A DNA stretch of 35,738 bases. It comes from Candidatus Roizmanbacteria bacterium CG_4_9_14_0_2_um_filter_38_17 (lineage in GTDB: Bacteria; Patescibacteriota; Microgenomatia; GCA-00278855). Shown here in pieces: positions 29,509 through 35,738 of this stretch; within the stretch, counting starts at the first letter, position 1, and every line of letters starts with the position of its first letter. The DNA is taken from positions 1 through 35,738 of the forward strand of contig PFSB01000017.1 in assembly GCA_002788855.1 (NCBI GenBank), in the 5' to 3' direction. The translations under genes and the position numbers were made by a program. Under the pieces are notes generated by a model that did no database searches, was not told the DNA's origin, and worked only from the letters and a program-made list of their open reading frames with translations.

Positions 29509-30516
29509 TTAGCGCTTTATCTGTGATTTGCCCCAAACGGAAGGAGCGCTCTTATCTTCTTTAAGATATGTAAAAGCCGTGGCAGCCGCGCGCGCGCCTA
29601 AGCCCACAGCTGAGGCTATCTGTTCGATAGAAAAGCCGTAGTGAATCAGGTCGCCAGCTGCAAAAACGCCGGGGACATTGGTCTCTAAAGTCTGATTTAC
29701 ATGTACATATCCCCCCTTGTCCATCTTGACACCAATGGGGATCATGAGTGCAGATCCCGGAACACCGCCTATTTCAATAAAAAGTTTGTTCAGTTTAATT
29801 TCCTGTTTCTTACTATCACTATTTCCCTTGATAAATATATTTACTCCTGTTAATTCTTTGTCTGAGCCTGATATTTTCTCAACTAGCGCATTACATATAA
29901 CAGTTATATTCTTGCTCTTTTCTACCTGATCAAGCCACACAGGATCTCCTCGAAGCTCACTACCTCGGTAGATAAGATAAACCTTGGAGGCAACCTGGGC
30001 AACCTGCACAGCCGCCTGAACAGCCGAGTTAGCTCCCCCTACAACGGCACAGATCTGTCCCTTGTAGTCCTGCTTTTCACACGTTGCACAATACAGCACG
30101 CCTTTGCCAGTGTACTCTACTTCGCCAGGAATATTCAGCTTTCTTCTTTCCATCCCTGTTGCAAGAATAATAGACTTACATGTAAAGGCTTCGCCTTTAT
30201 ATGTTTGGATTTTGAACTTATGATCCTTAATTTGCTCTATTCTAATGACTTCATCTTCGATGAGCTCTCCGTTTACATCAGCGTCCACTTCTTTTGCGCG
30301 CTTTGCCGCTTGCTTGACCATGCGCTCCGTTAACTCTTTTCCAGTAATATCTTCAAAGCCAGGATAGTTTAGGATATCTGGAGCTAGCTGGAGTTGACCG
30401 CCAACGGTTTTGCCAATAATAATATGAGAAAGATGAAAACAAGAACAGTAGATAGAAGCCGTTAATCCAGCTGGACCCGCTCCTATTATGATTACATCTA
30501 ATGGTTCAGTATTCAT
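29509..30516 (-). CDS. trxB: Thioredoxin reductase-like FAD/NAD(P)H oxidoreductase
   Basis: 335 residues. FAD-binding VIIIGAGPAGLTAS (about 8-21), GGQLQLAPDILNYPGF, the redox-active CATC (143-146, followed by Glu instead of the usual Asp), NAD(P)H-binding VVGGANSAVQAA and the C-terminal GVFAAGDLI motif are present. It would reduce thioredoxin or a related protein with NAD(P)H. Residues 107-111 (KGEAF) are encoded by an AAAGGC-family palindrome. Leaderless start: TATAAT (30528-30523) is exactly 7 nt upstream. A second, truncated copy of the N-terminus lies at 32952-33080. Confidence 0.85.
   Translation of the reverse strand: MNTEPLDVIIIGAGPAGLTASIYCSCFHLSHIIIGKTVGGQLQLAPDILNYPGFEDITGKELTERMVKQAAKRAKEVDADVNGELIEDEVIRIEQIKDHKFKIQTYKGEAFTCKSIILATGMERRKLNIPGEVEYTGKGVLYCATCEKQDYKGQICAVVGGANSAVQAAVQVAQVASKVYLIYRGSELRGDPVWLDQVEKSKNITVICNALVEKISGSDKELTGVNIFIKGNSDSKKQEIKLNKLFIEIGGVPGSALMIPIGVKMDKGGYVHVNQTLETNVPGVFAAGDLIHYGFSIEQIASAVGLGARAAATAFTYLKEDKSAPSVWGKSQIKR
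30178..30204. repeat. AAAGGC-family palindrome inside trxB
   Basis: 12-bp arms with one mismatch around the loop TTC; the core 30184-30198 is read on the coding strand as K-G-E-A-F. The first 22 bp are identical to the intergenic copy at 16142-16163. Confidence 0.85.
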
Positions 30517-30523
30517 GTGTCAA

Positions 30524-31357
30524 TTATACTTCTTTTGTTGTTTTAACCTTTGCAAGGTTAAACCATTGTAGAGAATCGTATGCGGCCTGGTTTGAAGTAC
30601 GATAATCATGACCTGCCTCTTTATATAAGACTAATTTAAAATTTGATTTGCTTTGTGGATGTGTTGTGATTAGCTGTTTATGGAAACTTGCTGACTGTGA
30701 ATAATCAATGCATTGATCATTTATCCCATGACCTATAAATATTTTTGTGTTGTCTAAATATTTAACGTTGTCTACTGGAGCCAAACCATCTTCATTATTA
30801 AGGTGTTTTCGCCATATGGGCGATGTTATTCCTCTATATAAATAGTGATACCCATCTTTCTTCATTCCTCGCATAAAATCCTCATTACTCTCTTCTCCTT
30901 GTATGCTCCCACAGGCTTTATTGTTGACTGCTGGATATATTAGACATAATTCACTAATTTTCTTTTCAAATCTAGGTAAGAGTGGAATATAACTACCTCC
31001 AAAACTTCTTCCCATAAATATGATTCTTTTGTATTTTAGTATTCGTTTTTTTCGTGAATAGTGGTTAATTGCGGTTGTGCCTGCCATGAATTCATGGTAC
31101 AAGTCCAAAAAAGTTTGTATACAGCCCTGTGGAGTACATATTCCATCGCTTCTACCGTAGCCAATATAGTCAGGTACAAATAAATCAGTCTGATAGCTAA
31201 GAATATGTTTGGCGTCTGGTAAGTTTCCATTATCTGGTGGGATCGGAGCTCCCGGCCCGTAGATCACAACTGTGTCATTGTTTAAGCTTTGCTCACTTAC
31301 ATTGCTATATAAAATTCCTGCTATTTTTTTGATACGTAACAATTCAAAATTATACAT
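30524..31357 (-). CDS. Alpha/beta hydrolase
   Basis: 277 residues. The nucleophile elbow is MGRSFGGSY with S118. An Asp in HGINDQCIDYSQS and the His of KEAGHDYRT complete a plausible Ser-Asp-His triad. PDYIGYGRSDG is the usual early strand-turn. It looks cytoplasmic; prolyl oligopeptidase- or esterase-like, substrate unknown. The trxB -10 box lies in its last codons. The C-terminal segment FNLAKVK is encoded by a perfect hairpin (30542-30562). Confidence 0.75.
   Translation of the reverse strand: MYNFELLRIKKIAGILYSNVSEQSLNNDTVVIYGPGAPIPPDNGNLPDAKHILSYQTDLFVPDYIGYGRSDGICTPQGCIQTFLDLYHEFMAGTTAINHYSRKKRILKYKRIIFMGRSFGGSYIPLLPRFEKKISELCLIYPAVNNKACGSIQGEESNEDFMRGMKKDGYHYLYRGITSPIWRKHLNNEDGLAPVDNVKYLDNTKIFIGHGINDQCIDYSQSASFHKQLITTHPQSKSNFKLVLYKEAGHDYRTSNQAAYDSLQWFNLAKVKTTKEV
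30542..30562. repeat. Perfect hairpin in the 3' end of the hydrolase gene
   Basis: TTTAACCTT / TGC / AAGGTTAAA, 9-bp arms, 3-nt loop, upstream of the trxB start. It is unrelated in sequence to the AAAGGC family but has the same geometry. Confidence 0.65.
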
Positions 31358-31368
31358 TGCTGTTTATA

Positions 31369-32220
31369 TTAGACAATAATATCGATTCGAGGATAGTGTA
31401 CACCATGTGTGAATAAATTCCCAAGTCTTAACAATAATTCACCTCGCTCAAAATATAGGTTGAGTCTATTTTTTCTACTTTCATGTCCATCAAATAGCCA
31501 ATACTGCCTAATCAGCCATTCTGTCGCATCTTGTCCGTATGATTTGATCATGCTGGATACAATTTGTTTTGGATTTTTTCTAAGTGATCCTGTTTCTGGA
31601 TTGATAACCGATTCATCAAATATTATTCCGTCACTGATAAGTTTTGCAACCAAATCATGCACTTTGGCAGCACTAAGTCGAATTTCCTCATCTGGTTGCA
31701 TTGCTGGAACAAAGCGCGGAAACTCGATGGGCATATTACTATATCTAGATAATGACCAAGGGATCCCTTTTTCTGTAAATATACCCGCAGCCTGTCGGTA
31801 GGCGTCTTCATTCCTCATGAGCACATCAATATCCTCGGAAGTAGGATTCTTTGTGAGCACGCCAGCATCAGCAAAAGTAAGATTTACAGAGGGAATAACT
31901 CCAGACTGGGCTTTATTCAAATATTTCTGAACTGCCAGAACAGTTTCCACCATAGCTGTCCATTTGCCACCAACTCGACTTGCCTCAATTGGATTACCAA
32001 CACAGCTAGGGTCGATCAATGCGGAATCATAGCCTTGGACATATAATGGACAGAGGGTTACATTCATAGGTAGTTGATCTCCTAATACGTATACTTTTTC
32101 TAAATGCGATCCTGGCGTTCTTAGATTTAGACCACGTTCCCGTAGACAATCCACTACCCCATCCGTGGAGATGCCACGATCCGAAAGTGTATGCTCTATA
32201 TGTGCAACTGACTCGTTCAT
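31369..32220 (-). CDS. Hypothetical protein divergent from an ACT-domain regulator
   Basis: 283 residues from ATG 32220 (weak AGGA 9 nt upstream; an ATG at 32247 abuts a TATAAT and is unlikely to be used). I do not recognise the family. It is soluble, with no signal or membrane segment. Notable conserved-looking stretches are GLNLRTPGSHLEKVYVLGDQ, SVNLTFADAGVLTKNPT and REW-like QYWLFDGHESRKNRL near the end. Eleven nt separate it from the alpha/beta hydrolase gene, so both are likely co-transcribed. The operator-like palindrome at 32309 may control it. An enzyme of amino-acid or secondary metabolism is possible but unproven. Confidence 0.55.
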   Translation of the reverse strand: MNESVAHIEHTLSDRGISTDGVVDCLRERGLNLRTPGSHLEKVYVLGDQLPMNVTLCPLYVQGYDSALIDPSCVGNPIEASRVGGKWTAMVETVLAVQKYLNKAQSGVIPSVNLTFADAGVLTKNPTSEDIDVLMRNEDAYRQAAGIFTEKGIPWSLSRYSNMPIEFPRFVPAMQPDEEIRLSAAKVHDLVAKLISDGIIFDESVINPETGSLRKNPKQIVSSMIKSYGQDATEWLIRQYWLFDGHESRKNRLNLYFERGELLLRLGNLFTHGVHYPRIDIIV

Positions 32221-32308
32221 TTTTATCCTATAATAATTAATGCTCATATTATATTGGGAAAAATGAAGATATCAATTTTTTAACTGATTTACACAAAATA
32301 CTAATTAT

Positions 32309-32326
32309 ATGTTAATATATTAACAT
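32309..32326 (+). promoter_or_regulatory. 18-bp perfect palindrome over the start of the ACT-domain gene
   Basis: ATGTTAATA-TATTAACAT, covering the extended -10 box (TG-T-TAATAT, 32310-32318) and the first bases of the ATG at 32325. A protein bound here would block its own leaderless transcript, so this is a strong candidate for an autoregulatory operator. Confidence 0.65.
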
Positions 32327-32975
32327 GATAACCGTACCCGATATTGTTCGCAAAATAATTAGTCGAACTCCTTATTTAGAGGAAGCATTATCTAGAGACA
32401 TTATTAATCTGTCTGGATTAGCACGAGATATCCGTCCCGAAGTAGAGAAACTAACTATGAAAAAGGTTGAACTAGGATCTGTAATTATGGCTTTAAAGAG
32501 ACTTCAACCTAAGCTTAGAACAAGCTTAGAACTTGAAATGATTTTTAAAACACCTCCAGAGCTAATTTTACGCTCCAATCTGTTAGAAATTACAATAGCA
32601 AATTCATCATTACTTGCAGAAAAGCAGAAACATCTTCTACTTTATGCGAGCAAACGTCATGCTCAATTTATTACTATTACTCATGGTATTTTTGAAACAA
32701 CAATTATTGCTAGTCGGCAGACATTAGACATGATCTATAAACTATATAAAGACGAAAAAATTATATCTGAGATAGCAGATTTATCATCAATTACTGTAAA
32801 GTTCCCCGTAGATATAATCAATACTTCAGGGGTGTACTACACTATTCTCAAGATACTCGCTTGGGAAAATATTGATATTACTGAGGTTGTTTCAACTTAC
32901 TCAGAAATTACAATTATCCTTAAAAAGGATTATGTTGAACGAGCATTTGGGTTAATCAAAGGACTCTTTGACTAA
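32325..32975 (+). CDS. ACT-domain protein, putative amino-acid-responsive regulator
   Basis: 216 residues. The C-terminal SGVYYTILKILAWENIDITEVVSTYSEITIILKKDYVERAFGLIK (about 166-210) has the beta-alpha-beta-beta-alpha-beta pattern of ACT domains as in aspartate kinase. A second, more diverged ACT-like stretch may precede it (LEITIANSS and following). The N-terminal ~60 residues are helical with GLARDIRPEVEKLTMKKVELGSVIMALKRL, compatible with a winged helix. No kinase domain is present. The start lies exactly 7 nt after its -10 box, within a palindrome. I infer an autoregulated repressor of the divergent gene. Confidence 0.65.
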   Translation: MITVPDIVRKIISRTPYLEEALSRDIINLSGLARDIRPEVEKLTMKKVELGSVIMALKRLQPKLRTSLELEMIFKTPPELILRSNLLEITIANSSLLAEKQKHLLLYASKRHAQFITITHGIFETTIIASRQTLDMIYKLYKDEKIISEIADLSSITVKFPVDIINTSGVYYTILKILAWENIDITEVVSTYSEITIILKKDYVERAFGLIKGLFD

Positions 32976-33080
32976 TAATTCTTCACTTGTAACATTGTTT
33001 TGAGTATCTGATGAAGCAAATCCGTGGCATCCAGCAGGTCCTGCTCCAATGATTACTACATCTAAATTATCTTTGTGCAT
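32952..33080 (-). pseudogene. Truncated thioredoxin reductase-like N-terminus
   Basis: The minus strand encodes 42 residues starting MHKDNLDVVIIGAGPAGC, the FAD-binding start of a TrxB-like protein (compare MNTEPLDVIIIGAGPAGL at 30516), then an unrelated tail to a TAA at 32954-32952. Its 3' end overlaps the end of the ACT-domain gene. It is a remnant unless the 42-residue peptide is used. Confidence 0.75.
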
Positions 33081-33131
33081 ATTCCTATTTTACACCATAC
33101 GCCAGATAGCTTATTCTGTAAATTATCTTAT

Positions 33132-33203
33132 TTGACAAACTATAGATAATAGTTAAACTGTATCTAAGATATAAACAAATAATTTATATCTGGAAGGAGG
33201 TGA
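33132..33203 (+). promoter_or_regulatory. Promoter, 5' hairpin and strong Shine-Dalgarno sequence
   Basis: TTGACA (33132-33137), 16-bp spacer, TAAACT (33154-33159). The predicted transcript begins near 33166, directly at a hairpin AGATATAAA (33167-33175) / TTTATATCT (33183-33191). GGAAGGAGGTGA (33192-33203) follows, 7 nt before the ATG. This is the most elaborate leader in the window and suggests a stable, highly translated mRNA. Confidence 0.7.
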
Positions 33204-33210
33204 AGTTACA

Positions 33211-33480
33211 ATGAATGAAACTTTGAAATTTGGTATTGAACCAGAGCTGTTGGCTGAAGTAGATTTGTTTAGAGCTATTTGTAATGATGAGAATAATCAT
33301 ATACCTACGCCACAAGAACTAGGGGCTGTAACAGCTTTTTCTGATGCTTTATTTTCATATGATAACGAAGCCCTGGATATTGTGGCCCAGTTTTTTGAAC
33401 CAGGTGAAGATGGGTTAACAACGATAAGCGAGGCAGCAATGCAATTGCACGATTATGTTTGTCAAACGTCCAGTGTTTGA
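33211..33480 (+). CDS. Small acidic protein with a strong ribosome binding site
   Basis: 89 residues, acidic, largely helical, no membrane segment and one cysteine. No family was recognised. The start ATG 33211 is fixed by the strong Shine-Dalgarno sequence. Size, acidity and leadered expression are shared with the gene at 6229-6513, although I see no convincing sequence similarity. It stands alone between debris and a convergent gene. The efficient expression signal suggests an abundant product. Confidence 0.6.
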   Translation: MNETLKFGIEPELLAEVDLFRAICNDENNHIPTPQELGAVTAFSDALFSYDNEALDIVAQFFEPGEDGLTTISEAAMQLHDYVCQTSSV

Positions 33481-33499
33481 CACTAATTTATTTTAAATA

Positions 33500-33520
33500 T
33501 TTTAAAACCCGGTTTTAAAA
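33500..33520. repeat. Palindrome of the TTTTAAAAC/CCG/GTTTTAAAA family at a stop codon
   Basis: 9-bp perfect arms. It contains the TAA stop (33504-33502) of the NAD(P)H-hydrate dehydratase gene and encodes its last residues (K-T-G-F). It may act as a terminator between the convergent genes. Confidence 0.8.
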
Positions 33521-34308
33521 CTAATTGTCTGTGGTATTTGATTCAGTAAGTCGGTTGCATTAAAGTTATTTCCTACAGTTTCTGCCAATAATTCTCCTGC
33601 CTTTTTATTTAAGTAAGAACCAGCGGTTGTAGCTAAGAAAGGATCGTTTTTACACGCCAAGGCGGCTACTAATCCTGCAAGAACGTCCCCGGTTCCGCCT
33701 TTGGTCATCCCAGGGTTGCCTCCAGAGATAGTTACGCATTTATCTGGAGAACAGACAATATCTACTTGTCCCTTTAGTAAGATAATGCAACTATGCTGTT
33801 TGGCCATATCTTGAACTTTTTTATTATTACCAAAGAGCATTTCAAATTCCCTGACGTGAGGAGTTAAGATTGCCCCGACTGAGATCTGGGATTTGTCTAT
33901 TGTCTGCAAGGCTCCACCATCCAAGACCAGTTGAGATTTGGTAGATAGTATTGATTCGGTAAGTTTTTTTGTGTCATCGTCACCAGATTGCTCCCCTTCT
34001 TTGCGAGGCAGGCCGGGGCCAATAAGAATGCAGTCTGCTTCATTTATATAGGAATTAATATCTGATCTGGGAATAACTATGCCGTTTTGAAACTTGGTTT
34101 TGAGTGATTTTACAATCTCATTATTTTCGGGAGTTGAAGCAATATACACCATGTCTACAAGGCGACTTGCAATCTGGGCACTCCAGATTAAGGGAGCATG
34201 AAATAGGGCTGAACCCGCTATAATGAGTAACTTCCCATTCTGCCCCTTATGAGAGTCAGCTTCTGGCTGATAAAGCTGTTTAAGTATCTCCGGATTAAAT
34301 TCCTGCAT
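33502..34308 (-). CDS. nnrD: ADP/ATP-dependent NAD(P)H-hydrate dehydratase
   Basis: 268 residues of the ribokinase-like YjeF C-terminal family, which repairs hydrated NADH/NADPH. HKGQNGKLLIIAGS, ADCILIGPGL, VLDGGAL, ILTPHVREFEMLFG and the diagnostic GNPGMTKGGTGDVLAGLVAAL are all visible. The epimerase (N-terminal YjeF) domain is not fused. ATG 34308 is chosen because a longer frame runs back into the upstream gene; TAAAAT lies 8 nt before it. The stop codon sits in a palindrome. Confidence 0.9.
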   Translation of the reverse strand: MQEFNPEILKQLYQPEADSHKGQNGKLLIIAGSALFHAPLIWSAQIASRLVDMVYIASTPENNEIVKSLKTKFQNGIVIPRSDINSYINEADCILIGPGLPRKEGEQSGDDDTKKLTESILSTKSQLVLDGGALQTIDKSQISVGAILTPHVREFEMLFGNNKKVQDMAKQHSCIILLKGQVDIVCSPDKCVTISGGNPGMTKGGTGDVLAGLVAALACKNDPFLATTAGSYLNKKAGELLAETVGNNFNATDLLNQIPQTISFKTGF

Positions 34309-34318
34309 AGTGAGTATT

Positions 34319-35738
34319 TTAAAGAGAATATATCCAGAAAGCAATCTTATTGGGGAACCTATTGTCAGCATAGTATGGATACGATTTAAGAGCTGGGTAT
34401 TTATTTTTAAGATAAGAAATTACATAACTATCTGGTTGATCCGAATAAACTGGAACTACTACTTCATCTCCTGTGTTTAGAGCAAGATACTCGACGTTAT
34501 AGTCTGCAACAATCGGATAGTCTGCATGAATAGCGTCATATAGTGTTTTCTGTTCAAGATATTCTGCTCTAATTCCTGGCTTTATTCCCATATTTTCTGT
34601 GTCTTTGAGTAAGTAGTTAAGCGTGAACCTTTCAAACTCAGATACATGAGCTATTTTCTGATGTGAAGAATCGCTAAGAATAAGATAATTGGCTACATAT
34701 CTAAGATCAGACCTAATGGCTTTCGCATATTCTTCCTTTATCAACGAGGCTCTAACTAGACTATGGCTATATATAAATAAGGATGCTAATAGAGCTACAA
34801 TTAGAAATAAATTAGCGTAATTAGTTATTGATTGGTTTAACTTCTTAATTAGTGAGAATAGATAATTAATACCAACTGCCGTTATGCCAAATACAGTTAA
34901 TAGTTGTCCAGATAGTCGCATATTGTGTGGCATTGATTGCCCTCCTTCAAAGGTAAAAACGGCAGGAATGAGGAAGATTGCCAAATTCAGCAATACTAAT
35001 GTATTAAATATTTTTTGGCTGCGAGTAGCAAAAGAAATGTTTTTTGCTATTAAGCCCAATCCGGCAATAAACCCAAGAGAAACAATTGGTTGTATAAGTG
35101 GAGCTTGTCCGTAATTCACACGCCAGTTTTGGTCACCAACAAAAAAGTAGCCAGTAATAACTTTACCCGCTTGTTTAGCTGCAAGAATAAATCCTTCCAT
35201 AATAGTCTTATGTGTAAAGACAGAGACCTCGCTAACGCGTGATGCTAGTGGTTCTGGGAAGGCAATAAACATTAAGATCGTAGGTATAAGTGTAATGAGT
35301 CCAGCTAGAATCATGATACTAAGATGCTTAATTCTGATGCTTGCTCTCTGCTTACTAAATAACCACCAAGCCATAAGTATAAAGGGCATAAAGATTGCGA
35401 TGGCACGGTATGCTGGGTAGGTATAAAAACCTAGCCCTAGAAGTACACCAATGACTGCCGCTTTTAAAACTGTTTTATTACTCCAATAAGACTGGAATAA
35501 TAGATAGATTAAACCCAGAATAAATGGAACTAGTATCGAACGAAAACCTGACCTGGATAAAGCAATATGCCATGGTGAAGTAGCTAAGATTATTCCTGCA
35601 ATTATACCGGTTGTTTTATCCTTAAGTTTAGTAATTATCCAGATAAACAACGTTACAGTTGCTGAACCTATTAATGCTGATAGTCCGTAAACTTGCCATA
35701 CTCCAGATCCAAAGACAGCAAAGAAACCCTTAAGTAAT
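34319..35738 (-). CDS. GT39-like multi-pass glycosyltransferase (5' end beyond the window)
   Basis: The reading frame is open to the right edge, so the true start is outside; over 470 residues are visible. About ten hydrophobic helices precede a soluble C-terminal part (about the last 130 residues). The first visible part (VYGLSALIGSATVTLFIWIITKLKDKTTGIIAGIILATSPWHIALSRSGF) matches the PMT_2/ArnT-like dolichyl-phosphate-sugar transferase family, including the SPWHI-x-x-SR loop. It would transfer a lipid-linked sugar on the outer face of the membrane. The acidic catalytic loop expected near the N-terminus is not in the window. Confidence 0.75.
   Translation of the reverse strand, partial: LLKGFFAVFGSGVWQVYGLSALIGSATVTLFIWIITKLKDKTTGIIAGIILATSPWHIALSRSGFRSILVPFILGLIYLLFQSYWSNKTVLKAAVIGVLLGLGFYTYPAYRAIAIFMPFILMAWWLFSKQRASIRIKHLSIMILAGLITLIPTILMFIAFPEPLASRVSEVSVFTHKTIMEGFILAAKQAGKVITGYFFVGDQNWRVNYGQAPLIQPIVSLGFIAGLGLIAKNISFATRSQKIFNTLVLLNLAIFLIPAVFTFEGGQSMPHNMRLSGQLLTVFGITAVGINYLFSLIKKLNQSITNYANLFLIVALLASLFIYSHSLVRASLIKEEYAKAIRSDLRYVANYLILSDSSHQKIAHVSEFERFTLNYLLKDTENMGIKPGIRAEYLEQKTLYDAIHADYPIVADYNVEYLALNTGDEVVVPVYSDQPDSYVISYLKNKYPALKSYPYYADNRFPNKIAFWIYSL

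Noticed and set aside
1-35738. CRISPR array
   Set aside because: No regularly spaced repeats with unique spacers were seen; the repeats found are dispersed palindromes.
1-35738. tRNA or rRNA genes
   Set aside because: No T-loop GTTCGA box paired with a cloverleaf-sized context, and no conserved rRNA segment, was found by eye.
1-35738. Alternative genetic code (TGA read as Gly or Trp)
   Set aside because: TGA ends several genes at the expected family length, and no conserved glycines are replaced by in-frame TGA.

Overview
The window looks like a compact, AT-rich bacterial chromosome segment of the Candidate Phyla Radiation (Patescibacteria) type, perhaps the Microgenomates/Katanobacteria side. 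This placement is an inference from gene content: double-glycine pilin, archaeal-type ATP-dependent DNA ligase, Gld-type ABC operon, many tiny toxin-antitoxin (TA) modules, hexokinase, and short genes of CPR character. Standard stops are used, TGA included, so there is no sign of the UGA recoding of Gracilibacteria/Absconditabacteria. No tRNA, rRNA, CRISPR array, transposase gene or phage gene was recognised.

Layout. 1-1986: tail of an upstream gene, then hexokinase and a histidine phosphatase in divergent orientation. 1999-3703: an accessory patch with two VapBC-type modules, gene debris, and 17-bp and 113-bp repeats. 3720-6513: membrane-anchored, membrane and secreted proteins of unknown role, plus a small Shine-Dalgarno-led gene that looks inserted. 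6659-7688: a retropepsin-like protease and a decayed AbiE-type module. 7739-8336: a small membrane protein and a single-domain response regulator. 8324-12309: an operon with three ATP-grasp domains, the best candidate here for an undescribed biosynthetic system. 12404-13083: AbrB/VapC module. 13088-19572: peptidyl-tRNA hydrolase, DUF4870 protein, a GDPD plus glycosyltransferase pair, a Ca2+ P-type ATPase plus cation/Ca2+ exchanger pair. 19621-25585: pseudopilin, Phd/RelE module, broken inositol monophosphatase, ATP-dependent DNA ligase, AbrB/VapC module, Fic protein. 25704-29434: four-gene GldA/F/G plus DUF4340 ABC operon. 29509-33480: thioredoxin reductase, alpha/beta hydrolase, an unknown protein divergent from an ACT-domain putative regulator, a truncated oxidoreductase, and a small leadered gene. 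33502-35738: NAD(P)H-hydrate dehydratase and a GT39-like membrane protein running off the window.

Three signals cut across the window. First, most genes have a sigma70-like -10 box (often the extended TGnTATAAT form) ending about 7-10 nt before the start codon, so their mRNAs should be leaderless. Two small genes instead have long leaders with near-perfect Shine-Dalgarno sequences. Second, a family of short palindromes with core AAAGGC-NNN-GCCTTT occurs about nine times. Three copies lie inside conserved genes (pth, Ca2+ ATPase, trxB), always in the frame that encodes K-G-x-A-F. Other unrelated hairpins with 3-nt loops occur as well, several overlapping stop codons or lying in coding DNA. Third, TA modules and their remains are unusually dense: five complete two-gene modules, one broken module and a free-standing Fic protein in 36 kb, beside several gene fragments.
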